Of a stretch of DNA of 44,493 nt, positions 34,536 through 42,478 are shown piece after piece. Numbering within the stretch: the stretch's first letter is position 1; the number at the start of each line of letters is the position of its first letter. This stretch comes from Thiopseudomonas sp964394445 (GTDB taxonomy: Bacteria > Pseudomonadota > Gammaproteobacteria > Pseudomonadales > Pseudomonadaceae): positions 1-44,493 of the forward strand of contig CAYMXO010000011.1 in the NCBI GenBank assembly GCA_964394445.1, read 5' to 3'. Both the position numbers and the translations under genes were made by a program. Under the pieces are notes generated by a model, which saw only the letters and a list, made by a program, of their open reading frames with translations, was not told the DNA's origin and ran no database searches.

Positions 34536-34900
34536 TGGAATAGCCACCCTGTTATCAGCCAGCTTGTGGGGAAATAGTGCACTACCTGCATGAATGCGAA
34601 ATTAGCAGGCCAGCACATGCACAAGCTGCAATCTGTGGCCGGCGCACGCATCGCCAGTACCGTCTGCCGCCATCCTTGCAGTGACTACAACCTTTTTGAC
34701 AGTCCTCCGTGACAATCGTCAGCGCAGAAGCCAATTCACCCACAACTAGCAAGGAATATTATTAATTCAGGCTGTAAATTTTATCCGAGTTTCAACCACT
34801 TGTGGCATTTGGCCGCAATCAGTTGAAAAAAACTTGATCCTGATAGTGTTGTTTCCGGCTAACCCTTCACAAAAACGCCAGCCGACACGGGCGGAAAGCA
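34536..34900. other. Gene-free stretch upstream of the arsR-type gene
   Basis: No gene, REP or strong hairpin is seen in these 365 bases. It holds the promoter of the regulator, and AT-rich segments (for example 34754-34790) where an operator could lie. A weak FNR-like half match at 34834-34847 is not convincing. Confidence 0.5.
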
Positions 34901-36079
34901 TCACGACTGCCTGTTCGGCACCCAGAGCGCCCAGAACAACCCCCAGATCAGCGCACCAGCGCCCAGCCAGAAAGCACCCTGCAAGCTGCCACCACTGTTA
35001 AGCCATTGCTTGGTCAGCCAGGGACCGCCGAGCTGAAACACGCTATACAGCGCCACCAGCGCGGCAGAAAGCCGTGGCCCCTGATGCGGGTGCAAGGTGC
35101 GCGCCAGCCGCTGTGACAACAGGACCGTGCCCAGAAAGGTATTGCCCACCAGCAGGGCACACATCAGCACCCCCAACGGCCCCGGCATCAGCAAAACAAA
35201 AAGCACGCCTGTCAGCTGCAGGGCGTAATTAAGTCGCAGTGCCGGGCTGTCGCCCAGCAGCGAGCCGGCCTTGTTCCAGATCCAGGGTGCAGGCAAGGTG
35301 GCCAGAGCCACCACCAGCCAGCTGCCGCCAACAAGAAACTCCGGCATGCCGTCCAGCTGGGCAACCAGGGTCGGCAGAAAGGTCATCGGCAAGATGTAAC
35401 CCATGCCGGCACCGGCGTAAGACAGAAACAGCGGTGTGCTGTCACGGTCCAGCAACCGGGTACTGGGAGGTGCGCCGGACTTGTCCAGCTGCACGGGCGA
35501 TGGCACATCCAGTTGTGCCAGCTGCCGCCAGCCCCACACGGCCAGAGGCACACTGAGCAAAAATGCCGGCCACCAGCGCTGCGCGCCCACCAGCCAGTCG
35601 GCAGGCAGACTGACCAGCCCGCTGGACACTATCAGTCCGGCCCCAACGCCCAGATACACCAGCCCGCTGGCACTGGCCCGGCCATGACGCGCCAGCCATT
35701 CCAGAATCAGCGCCGGAGCCTGAACAAAAACAATGCCGTTGCTGATGCCGTTGATCAGGCGCAAAAAGGACAACATCTCGAAACTTTCTGTCTGGGTTTG
35801 CAGCAGCGTACAAAGCACGTTGATACCCAGAGCCCAGGGCAGCACCGCCCGGATCTGTTCAATCCGGTGCCAGCGCATGGCCAGCACGGCGCCCGTCAGG
35901 TAGCCAAGATAGTTCCAGCTGGCAACATCCGCTCCCTGCTTGATCGTCAGCACGCCATCGCGGATCAGCCAGGGCAGTAAAGGGGTATAAATGAAGCGCC
36001 CCAGTGTGTGGACAACCAACAACACCAGGGCGCCTGCCAGAATGACCTTGAGCAGGTCGGGGGATTTATTGTTGTTCAT
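34901..36079 (-). CDS. MFS transporter, YbfB/YjiJ family
   Basis: A 392-residue inner-membrane protein with about 12 hydrophobic helices. The first-helix signature GRFIYTPLLPWLI and the later GVYLGVGAGL-like stretch (LVYLGVGAGLIVSSG) are typical of the YbfB/YjiJ family of major facilitator proteins. The substrate is not known. No regulator or pathway gene beside it indicates a role. The ribosome site is weak. Confidence 0.82.
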   Translation of the reverse strand: MNNNKSPDLLKVILAGALVLLVVHTLGRFIYTPLLPWLIRDGVLTIKQGADVASWNYLGYLTGAVLAMRWHRIEQIRAVLPWALGINVLCTLLQTQTESFEMLSFLRLINGISNGIVFVQAPALILEWLARHGRASASGLVYLGVGAGLIVSSGLVSLPADWLVGAQRWWPAFLLSVPLAVWGWRQLAQLDVPSPVQLDKSGAPPSTRLLDRDSTPLFLSYAGAGMGYILPMTFLPTLVAQLDGMPEFLVGGSWLVVALATLPAPWIWNKAGSLLGDSPALRLNYALQLTGVLFVLLMPGPLGVLMCALLVGNTFLGTVLLSQRLARTLHPHQGPRLSAALVALYSVFQLGGPWLTKQWLNSGGSLQGAFWLGAGALIWGLFWALWVPNRQS

Positions 36080-36175
36080 GGGCCGTTACAGAACCGGTTT
36101 TTGTTTTGCTTAGTGTGCTTGGTTTTATCCCGGCCGGCTTTCAGACCATGGTAGGGGAAGCCTGGTTTGGCCCTG

Positions 36176-36202
36176 TTCGCGGCTAAAGCCGTTCCTATAC
36201 AA
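36176..36202 (+). repeat. REP, stem GCGGCT variant with CTAAAG centre
   Basis: TTCGCGGCTAAAGCCG followed by TTCCTATACAA, a variant of the GCGGCTGAAGCCGC family. It is paired with the inverted element at 36243-36265. Confidence 0.75.
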
Positions 36203-36242
36203 GCTTGCGTCCGGCACGGTATGCGCGTTGTACAGCCCCCTG

Positions 36243-36265
36243 AAGGAGCGACTTCAGTCGCGACC
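36243..36265 (-). repeat. REP, stem GCGACT/AGTCGC, overlapping the end of cysQ
   Basis: Read on the minus strand it is GGTCGCGACTGAAGTCGCTC. The central TGA serves as the cysQ stop codon. Confidence 0.85.
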
Positions 36266-37105
36266 GGTGTTATGCCAGCTCCCGGATACAGGCTCGCCTG
36301 GCAAATCACCACAGAGTTCTACAACCAGGAAAAGCAAGACCGGATCTGCATTGACCGCCAGAAAAAACGGATTCAGATAACTGTCACGCGGCGCGTAATC
36401 CAGCGGCTTGCCGGAAGTGTCCAGCACTTCACCGCCCGCACCTTCCAGCACGGCCTGGGCGGCAGCGGTGTCCCACTGTGAAGTCGGCGCCAGTCGCGGG
36501 TAAAAATCCACCCGCCCCTCGGCCAGCCAGCAAAACTTCAGCGAACTGCCGGCGCTGATCAGCTGTACCGGCAATTCCTGTTGCAACGCAGCCATAAATG
36601 CCTGCTGCGCCTCACTGCCATGCCGCCGGCTGCCGGCCACCCGCAGGGGCTGCTGCGTGGCGGCAGTCTGCAACACCCGTACACTGCCCTGCTCCAGCAA
36701 AAAAGCCCCCTGCCCGGCACCGCCGTAATACAGCTGCCCGGTTGCCGGCACCCCGACCACACCAAAAACCACCCGGCCCTGATCGATCAGTGCCACATTG
36801 ACGGTGTATTCCTCGCTGCCGGCAACAAACTCCCGGGTGCCATCCAGCGGGTCCACCAGCCACCAGCGCTGCCACTGCTGTCGTTCGGCAAGGGGAATGT
36901 CACAAGCCTCTTCAGACAACACCGGTATATCCAGCACCTGTGGCAAACCGGCCGCCAGAATACGGTGCGCGGCCAGATCGGCGGCTGTTACGGGCGAATC
37001 ATCACTCTTGCGCTGAACATCCAGCTCCTTGCGCCAGTAATCCAGTGTGGCCGCACCAGCCTGCTGCACCAGCTGTAGCAAGGCATCCAGTTGCAGTCCA
37101 CTCAC
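36254..37105 (-). CDS. cysQ: 3'(2'),5'-bisphosphate nucleotidase CysQ
   Basis: It dephosphorylates PAP, a by-product of sulfate assimilation, using magnesium. The 283-residue protein has the family motifs SPVTAADLAAH, LSEEA, WWLVDPLDGTREF and TSQWDTAAAQAVLEGAGG. The start is GTG at 37105, overlapping the nudE stop (GTGA). The last residues (GRD) and stop are encoded by a REP element, so the C-terminal tail after about LNPFFLAV looks altered by the repeat. nudE-cysQ is a conserved pseudomonad pair. Confidence 0.93.
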   Translation of the reverse strand: MSGLQLDALLQLVQQAGAATLDYWRKELDVQRKSDDSPVTAADLAAHRILAAGLPQVLDIPVLSEEACDIPLAERQQWQRWWLVDPLDGTREFVAGSEEYTVNVALIDQGRVVFGVVGVPATGQLYYGGAGQGAFLLEQGSVRVLQTAATQQPLRVAGSRRHGSEAQQAFMAALQQELPVQLISAGSSLKFCWLAEGRVDFYPRLAPTSQWDTAAAQAVLEGAGGEVLDTSGKPLDYAPRDSYLNPFFLAVNADPVLLFLVVELCGDLPGEPVSGSWHNTGRD

Positions 37106-37662
37106 AACTCACCCCGCTCGGCCAGCAAATCGCGCACGATGTAGAGCGCAGCCAGTGCCCGACCCTCGGAAAAATCCGGATCGCGCAGCAGGCCCAGCAA
37201 ATCCTGCAGATCATGAGTGCGCACCCCCATGGGTTCCGGCTCATCGCCGGGCAACCTTGAGGGGTAGAGGTCGCGCGCCAACACCACGGTAATGCGCTGG
37301 CTCATGTAACCGGGCGACAAACTCAACTCACAGATCTGCTCCAGCGAACGGGCGGCAAAGCCGGCCTCTTCCTGCAGCTCACGATTGGCCGCCTGCACGG
37401 CATTTTCGCCCGGATCAATCAGCCCCTTGGGCAGTGACCATTCGTGGCGCGCACTGCCGGCGCAATATTCCTCAATCAGCACGGCCTGCAGGTCATCGGT
37501 CAACGCCACCACCATCACCGCGCCATGGCCATCGGCCTTGCCGCGCAAGCGCTCATAGGTGCGTTCCTGACCATTACTGAACCTGAGCTGCAGCTGTTCG
37601 ATACGAAAAATATTGGTGCGGGCAACTTCCTCACAGGACAGAATTTCCGGTTTGATGCGCAT
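37102..37662 (-). CDS. nudE: ADP-compounds hydrolase NudE
   Basis: A Nudix hydrolase for ADP-ribose, NADH and Ap3A-like substrates. The 186-residue protein has a complete Nudix box, from GLIDPGENAVQ through RELQEEAGF, and the C-terminal YPSRLPGDEPEP stretch of the NudE group. The ATG at 37662 has GGAGTC six bases upstream. It is divergent from yrfG across 63 bp. Confidence 0.93.
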   Translation of the reverse strand: MRIKPEILSCEEVARTNIFRIEQLQLRFSNGQERTYERLRGKADGHGAVMVVALTDDLQAVLIEEYCAGSARHEWSLPKGLIDPGENAVQAANRELQEEAGFAARSLEQICELSLSPGYMSQRITVVLARDLYPSRLPGDEPEPMGVRTHDLQDLLGLLRDPDFSEGRALAALYIVRDLLAERGEL

Positions 37663-37725
37663 GTCTGACTCCATCGGGCATTTGTCGGTATCATAGCGCG
37701 AAATTCATAATCTCCCGACATTGGC

Positions 37726-38403
37726 ATGCCCACTCTTCCCTGGTCCGAAATTGATACCGTCCTGCTGGACATGGATGGCACCCTGCTCGACCTGCACTTT
37801 GACAACTTTTTCTGGCTGGATTACCTGCACCAGCGCTATGCACAGCAACATGGCATCAGCGTGGACGCCTCCCGTGAACGACTGATTCCCCTGCTGGCCC
37901 GTTATCAGGGCCAGTTGCAATGGTATTGCGTGGAGTTCTGGACGCGGCAGCTGCAACTGCCGATCCGCGAAATGAAGCGCGAGCAAGCCGCCCGCATAGC
38001 GCCACGGCCGCAGGCGATGGAGTTTCTGCAGGCGCTGCAGCGTGCCGGCAAACGGGTTGCGCTGATCACCAACGCCCACCGCCACTCACTGGAAATCAAG
38101 CTGGAGCAGGTGCCCATGGGTGCACTGCTCGATGCCGTCATCAGCTCCCATGACTATGGCCATCCCAAGGAAGAGCAACAATTCTGGCAGCACCTGCAGG
38201 AACAGTTTGCCTTTGTGCCGGAGCGTAGCCTGTTTATTGATGACAGCCTGAGCGTCTTGCGCAGCGCGGCACGCTACGGTATCGGTCACCTGCGCTGCGT
38301 GGCCACGCCAGACAGCCAAAAACCGGCCAAAGATTGCGCAGAGTTTGCCGATATCGGCCCATTTGCCGACATTTGCCGACAACTGGAGAAGGCAAGGAAA
38401 TAA
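37726..38403 (+). CDS. yrfG: GMP/IMP nucleotidase YrfG (HAD family)
   Basis: A HAD-superfamily 5'-nucleotidase acting on GMP and IMP. The 225-residue protein has the nucleophile motif LLDMDGTLLDL (aspartates 15 and 17), motif II in ALITNAHRHS, the lysine in GHPKEEQQFW, and motif IV FIDDSLSVLRSA. Its place opposite nudE-cysQ is conserved in pseudomonads. REP elements begin right after the stop. Confidence 0.92.
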   Translation: MPTLPWSEIDTVLLDMDGTLLDLHFDNFFWLDYLHQRYAQQHGISVDASRERLIPLLARYQGQLQWYCVEFWTRQLQLPIREMKREQAARIAPRPQAMEFLQALQRAGKRVALITNAHRHSLEIKLEQVPMGALLDAVISSHDYGHPKEEQQFWQHLQEQFAFVPERSLFIDDSLSVLRSAARYGIGHLRCVATPDSQKPAKDCAEFADIGPFADICRQLEKARK

Positions 38404-38410
38404 GCATCCT

Positions 38411-38480
38411 TTTGCAGGAAGGGACTTGCCCCTGGCAGCAATGGTGGAATCTTCTCAGGGGCAAGCCCCTTCGTACAGAA
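38411..38480. repeat. Inverted REP pair of the TTCGTACAG family
   Basis: A minus-oriented copy with GGGAC/GCCCC (38411-38434) and a plus-oriented copy with GGGGCAAGCCCC and the tail TTCGTACAG (about 38454-38480), tails outward. Confidence 0.82.
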
Positions 38481-38527
38481 CACGGAACATCGCGCAACAT
38501 GCAACCAACACGCTGGACATGTCTTTT

Positions 38528-38576
38528 GTAGCGGCGACCTGTGGTCGCCACTGTGGAGAGCACAGCTCTCCGCTAC
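38528..38576 (+). repeat. 49-base two-hairpin element, copy 1
   Basis: An outer stem GTAGC/GCTAC encloses two hairpins: GGCGACC-TGT-GGTCGCC and GGAGAGC-ACA-GCTCTCC, joined by ACTGT. Identical to the copy at 41463-41511. Confidence 0.9.
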
Positions 38577-38623
38577 GGAGCTTCGTGAACGTGCAACGCT
38601 GCGGGACTGCCGGGCTAGTCCGG

Positions 38624-38648
38624 GCGCGACTGAAGTCGTTCCTACAGG
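38624..38648 (+). repeat. REP, stem CGACT/AGTCG, tail TTCCTACAGG
   Basis: It lies a fixed distance after the 49-base element. From the start of that element to the end of this REP is 121 bases, the same as at 40035-40155. Confidence 0.82.
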
Positions 38649-38668
38649 ACTGGGAGCAACTGAAACCG

Positions 38669-39202
38669 TTAAAGCATGCGTTGTAGCAACGCCTTGCGAT
38701 CAAAAAACTGGTGTTTGATTACCGCCAGCACATGCAACCCCACTGCTGCCGCCAGCAGCCAGACACTTGTCACATGCACTGCATTCACTTGCTCCAGCGC
38801 GCCCTGCCCAAGCGCAAACAGCGAAGGAATCGCCAGCCAGCCAAACCACTCCAGCGGTCTGCCTGAACCGGTCGCCAGCAGATAGCCGGAACACACCGCC
38901 AACAGCACCAGCACATAAAGCACGCCCTGCACCACCCGGGCCAGAAGCTGCTCCAGCCGGTTACCCATTCCTGGCAACGCCGGCTGGCACCAGCGCCAGA
39001 GCATCCGCACCAACATCAATACACCGGTCAAGGCACCCAGGCTTTTGTGCCACATCGCCACCCCGGCCTGACGGCTATCAAACAACCCGAGGCTGGCCAG
39101 CCAAAGCCCAAGGCCAAATACCAACAGCAACAAAAGGGCAACCAACCAGTGTAGCCAGCGGGTCACCAGGTCATAACGAAGTTGAAGAAGCTTATCCTGC
39201 AT
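38669..39202 (-). CDS. Cytochrome b561
   Basis: A 177-residue inner-membrane di-haem b protein with four helices. Histidines suited to haem binding are in TRWLHWLVA, AMWHKSLG and, in the last helix, VHVTSVWLLAAAVGLH and IKHQFFD. CybB-type members oxidise quinol (E. coli CybB passes electrons to superoxide). Physiological partners here are not evident. Confidence 0.88.
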   Translation of the reverse strand: MQDKLLQLRYDLVTRWLHWLVALLLLLVFGLGLWLASLGLFDSRQAGVAMWHKSLGALTGVLMLVRMLWRWCQPALPGMGNRLEQLLARVVQGVLYVLVLLAVCSGYLLATGSGRPLEWFGWLAIPSLFALGQGALEQVNAVHVTSVWLLAAAVGLHVLAVIKHQFFDRKALLQRML

Positions 39203-39240
39203 GGCTACCCGTCAATGTGTAATAAATCAGATGCATAATT

Positions 39241-39348
39241 TTGTAGCAGCGGCTTCAGCCGCGAACAGGGGGCAAGCCAGACAGCAAGAATGAGCCAATA
39301 TCCGGGGGTTGGCATAGCATTGGTCGCGACTGAAGTCGCTCTTACAGG
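39241..39348. repeat. Heterotypic inverted REP pair
   Basis: A minus-oriented GCGGCT/AGCCGC element (39241-39270) and a plus-oriented GCGACT/AGTCGC element (39322-39348) have outward tails and a spacer that includes a GGCAAGCCAGACA stretch, similar to the spacers at 31842 and 41424. Confidence 0.82.
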
Positions 39349-39407
39349 GAACCTGCACAGCACACATGCCGTGCCGGGCGTGTGTGTCCGGCATGCGGCA
39401 CAGGGCC

Positions 39408-39872
39408 TTACATCTGCGACTGCAGGTAGTTGGCCAGGCCAATGCGCTCGATCAGGCCCAGCTGTTTTTCCAGCCAGTACATGTGGTCTTCTTCGGTGTC
39501 TTTCTGTTGTGCCAGCAACATGTCGCGGGTGACGTAATCCTGTTCCTGCTCGCACAGGGCAATGGCCTCGGCCAGATTTTTTTGTACCAGATACTCCAGC
39601 TCCAGGTCGCTGCGCAACATGGACGGCACATCGGTGCCCGGCTCAACCGGATCCGGGCGCATATCGGGTGTACCCTCCAGAAATAGAATACGGCGCAGGA
39701 TCGCATCAGCGTGCTGGGTCTCTTCTTCCATCTCGTGGTTGATCCGCTCGTACAGCTTGGTCAGCCCCAGATCCTCATAACGCCTTGAGTGCAAAAAATA
39801 CTGGTCCCGCGCCGCCAGTTCGCCGCGCAACAGCCTGACCAGACAGGCCACTACCTTTGAATTGCCTTGCAT
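39408..39872 (-). CDS. ftnA: Bacterial ferritin FtnA-type (annotated bacterioferritin)
   Basis: A 154-residue four-helix iron-storage subunit. The di-iron ligands are present: E18, E51, H54, and E127 and H130 in DTEEDHMYW, with E94 in LAEAIAL. The haem-ligand methionine 52 of true bacterioferritins is replaced by threonine (EEETQHAD). This matches Pseudomonas aeruginosa FtnA (formerly BfrA) rather than BfrB. The start at 39872 has AAGGAG upstream; the longer frame to 39893 begins before it. Confidence 0.88.
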   Translation of the reverse strand: MQGNSKVVACLVRLLRGELAARDQYFLHSRRYEDLGLTKLYERINHEMEEETQHADAILRRILFLEGTPDMRPDPVEPGTDVPSMLRSDLELEYLVQKNLAEAIALCEQEQDYVTRDMLLAQQKDTEEDHMYWLEKQLGLIERIGLANYLQSQM

Positions 39873-40034
39873 GACATTCTCCTTCTTGTTCAACGTCCGG
39901 CCAAACTGCCGACACTCATGGGCTTATCCTAACCTGCAGGATGAAAACAAAGAAACACTATTCGGTTGGGTGTTGCCGGGGAAATGGCAACCGGGCCAAT
40001 CTGGCATCGGGAGCCGTGCAGAAGCGCAGGCTTT
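39873..40034. other. Upstream region of ftnA
   Basis: Start of a 384-bp gene-free stretch (39873-40256). No clear promoter or iron box is recognised; the rest of the stretch is the repeat composite at 40035-40155 and the leader of the Rpn pseudogene. Confidence 0.4.
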
Positions 40035-40083
40035 GTAGCGGTAATCAGCAGTCGCCATTCTGGAGAGCACAGCTCTCCGCTAC
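40035..40083 (+). repeat. 49-base two-hairpin element, copy 2 (first hairpin decayed)
   Basis: The outer stem and the GGAGAGC/GCTCTCC hairpin are intact. The first hairpin is changed to GGTAATC...GTCGCC and no longer pairs fully. Confidence 0.85.
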
Positions 40084-40128
40084 GGGTCTTCGGGAACGTG
40101 CAATGCCGCGGGGCTTACGGCCAACACC

Positions 40129-40155
40129 GGTCGCGACTAAAGTCGCCTCTACAGG
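40129..40155 (+). repeat. REP, stem GCGACT/AAGTCGC variant
   Basis: GGTCGCGACTAAAGTCGC with tail CTCTACAGG; the partner of the 49-base element at 40035 in a 121-base composite. Confidence 0.82.
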
Positions 40156-40256
40156 GTATGGTGCAATGTTTGGTGCCGTCCGGGAAGTCAAGCTTTTCCG
40201 ATAAAAAGCTCTATACTACCCGTTCAAGGATGTTCATCACTGCTCAGGGAGGGCAC

Positions 40257-41258
40257 ATGATGGTCAGGTACCATGATACCGGCTACAAGGAGCTGTTCAG
40301 CCACCCGGAATTTGTCACCGCGATGCTGGACGGATTTGTCCCCCACGAGATCAGCCGGCTGCTGGACCACAGCACACTCAAAAGCCATCCCGGCCACTAC
40401 ATCACGCCACTGTTCGAAGAATGAATCGAGGATGCGGTCTGGTCACTGGCGTTCAGGCCGGACACAACCATCGATAACGATCGCCCGCAACGGCTGTACC
40501 TTTATATCCTGCTGGAATTTCAGTCTACAGTGGATCACCGCATGGCATTGCGGATGCTGCATTACAGCGCAAGTTTCTATCATCAGCTGCTGAAGGAGAA
40601 GCATGTGGTTGCCAGCAAGGGAGCGCTGCCAGCGGTGTTTCCGGTTGTGCTTTACAACGGCGATCGCAACTGGACGCCGGCGCAGGGCATGCTGGAAATG
40701 CTGCAGCCGGTACCGACATTCCTCAGGCGTTTTCAGCCGCGGCTGGATTACTACCTGATTGATGTAAAAGCCCAACCGCAGCGGGATGACAACCTGCTGG
40801 GGCTGGTGTTTAATGTGGAAAATGCACTGACTGCAAATGCTCTGCAGCAAGTCACGCAACAGGTGGTGGATGCAGCCAGCAACCACCCCGACAAGGCCCG
40901 GATCGACAGAGTGCTGGTGCGCTGGTTCAAGCGCTTTTTATATCAGAACGAAATTACCGTGGATCTGGATGCCATCAATAAACTTCAGGAGGTACCACCC
41001 ATGTTGGCCAGTCGTGTAGGAACCTGGTTCGAAGAATGGAAACGGCAGGGAATTGAACAAGGGATTGAGCAAGGGATTGAGCGTGGGCTTCTGAAGGGAC
41101 GCCAGGATACCCTGGAGAAACAGCTTCAGCTGAAATTTGGCCCGCTGTTACCAGCCACACTGCAACGTCTGTATACAGCCGACGCAGCCGAGCTGGATCT
41201 GTGGAGCGAGCGCATTTTGTTCGTTGACAGCATCGAGGCCGTGTTTGCCGAAGCCTAA
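40257..41258 (+). pseudogene. Rpn-family recombination-promoting nuclease / putative transposase, interrupted by TGA
   Basis: Rpn (YhgA-like, PF04754) proteins are PD-(D/E)XK nucleases that promote RecA-independent recombination. The reading frame starts at 40257 or 40260 behind GGGAGGG and runs 54 codons (HDTGYKELFSHPEFV ... HYITPLFEE). It then meets TGA at 40422-40424 and continues in the same frame for 277 codons: IEDAVWSLAFRP with the catalytic-core-like ILLEFQST, ending in the (QGIE) repeats typical of the family. One change, probably CGA to TGA, explains the break. Everything else looks intact, so the loss is recent, unless the stop is read through or is a sequencing error. Confidence 0.85.
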
Positions 41259-41269
41259 CCGATACAGGT

Positions 41270-41337
41270 TTTTGAAGGATTTGCTCCTGAGAGTGATGAT
41301 CGGTGCTTCTCAGGGGGCAAGCCCCTTCGTACAGGGG
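41270..41337. repeat. Inverted REP pair of the TTCGTACAG family (one arm decayed)
   Basis: A decayed minus-oriented arm (41270-41293) and an intact plus-oriented arm GGGGCAAGCCCC with TTCGTACAGG (about 41308-41337). Confidence 0.75.
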
Positions 41338-41392
41338 AATTCCGGCGCGTATAGCCATTGTGCAATGTGCGATACCGTGCCGGGCGTTGGCT

Positions 41393-41424
41393 TGTGCAGG
41401 AGCGGCTTTAGCCGCGAACAGGGG
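41393..41424 (-). repeat. REP, stem GCGGCT with TTTAGCCGC variant
   Basis: Read on the minus strand it is TTCGCGGCTAAAGCCGC followed by TCCTGCAC. Its spacer towards the next element carries GGCAAACCAGACACCGA. Confidence 0.8.
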
Positions 41425-41462
41425 CAAACCAGACACCGAAAGCAGGCCAATTGCCGGGCCGT

Positions 41463-41511
41463 GTAGCGGCGACCTGTGGTCGCCACTGTGGAGAGCACAG
41501 CTCTCCGCTAC
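41463..41511 (+). repeat. 49-base two-hairpin element, copy 3
   Basis: Identical over all 49 bases to the copy at 38528-38576. With the copy at 40035 it flanks the Rpn pseudogene in direct orientation. Confidence 0.9.
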
Positions 41512-41561
41512 GGGGGCGTGGCAAGTGCAAATCGTGTAAGGGCATTGGTTTTGCAGGTAGC

Positions 41562-42434
41562 TCAGGGCCCCAGCCGTACTGCGGCACTGGCGCGTTCGAG
41601 TGCTTCGATTTGTTTGCTGGATTTGCGGCGTTTTTCTTCTTTGTTGCGGGTGAAGAACCAGACCAGAAAAGTGGCCAGTGATACCACCAGCAGAATCAGG
41701 CTGGCGACGGCGTTGATTTCGGGTTTTACGCCAAGGCGCACCGCCGAGAAAATTTCCATCGGCAGGGTGGTGGAACCGGGGCCGGACACAAAGCTGGCCA
41801 GCACCAGGTCATCCAGCGACAGGGCAAAAGCCATCATGAAGCCGGCCGCCAGTGAGGGCACGATCATCGGTACGGTGATCAGGAAAAACACCTGCCAGGG
41901 CCGTGCGCCCAGGTCCATGGCTGCTTCTTCCATGGAGCGGTCCACTTCGCGCAAACGCGCGGCGACAATCACGGCGACATAGGCGGTGCTGAAGGTGGTG
42001 TGGGCAATCCAGATGGTGGTGACGCCGCGTTCCATCGGCCAGCCAATCAGCTGGGCCATGGCGACAAACAGCAGCAGCAGCGACAAGCCGGTGATGACTT
42101 CGGGCATGACCAGCGGCGCGGTGACCAGCCCGCCAAACAGTGTGCGGCCACGGAAGCGTTTGATGCGGGTCAGCACCAGTGCGGCCAGTGTGCCCAGCGC
42201 GGTGGCGGCAATGGCGGTGTAGCTGGCGATTTCCAGCGAGCGCAGCACGGCGCCCATCAGCTGCTTGTTGTCGAGCAGGCCGGCGTACCACTTGGTCGAC
42301 CAGCCGCCCCAGACGGTGACCAGACGCGAGGCGTTGAAGGAGTAGACCACCAACACCAGCATCGGCACATAGATGAACAGCAGCCCGGCCACCAGCATGA
42401 AGCGGGAGAAGCTGTATTTTTTCAGAAATTCCAT
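41562..42434 (-). CDS. potI: Polyamine ABC transporter permease PotI
   Basis: An inner-membrane permease of a putrescine/spermidine importer. The 290-residue protein has six hydrophobic helices and the EAA loop EEAAMDLGARPWQVFFLITVP that contacts the ATPase. The ATG at 42434 lacks an obvious ribosome site, which may matter because a repeat cluster separates it from potH. The C-terminal tail is basic. Confidence 0.92.
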   Translation of the reverse strand: MEFLKKYSFSRFMLVAGLLFIYVPMLVLVVYSFNASRLVTVWGGWSTKWYAGLLDNKQLMGAVLRSLEIASYTAIAATALGTLAALVLTRIKRFRGRTLFGGLVTAPLVMPEVITGLSLLLLFVAMAQLIGWPMERGVTTIWIAHTTFSTAYVAVIVAARLREVDRSMEEAAMDLGARPWQVFFLITVPMIVPSLAAGFMMAFALSLDDLVLASFVSGPGSTTLPMEIFSAVRLGVKPEINAVASLILLVVSLATFLVWFFTRNKEEKRRKSSKQIEALERASAAVRLGP

Positions 42435-42478
42435 AAACGTTGTCTCGAATTCAAAATCCGTTAACTGTAAAGCAGGCC

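Noticed and set aside
34834..34847. Second FNR-like site upstream of the arsR-type gene
   Set aside because: Only one half-site is good (TTGAT), and it is 300 bases from the gene start.
40422..40424. TGA in the Rpn gene read as selenocysteine
   Set aside because: The position is not a redox site in this family, where an ordinary residue such as arginine is usual, and no SECIS-like hairpin directly after the codon was recognised.
41303..41539. Small open frames such as this one, and others at 22377-22571, 31534-31797 and 38345-38686, that share peptides like FSREQG or YEGACP
   Set aside because: The shared peptides are translations of REP elements, not protein families.
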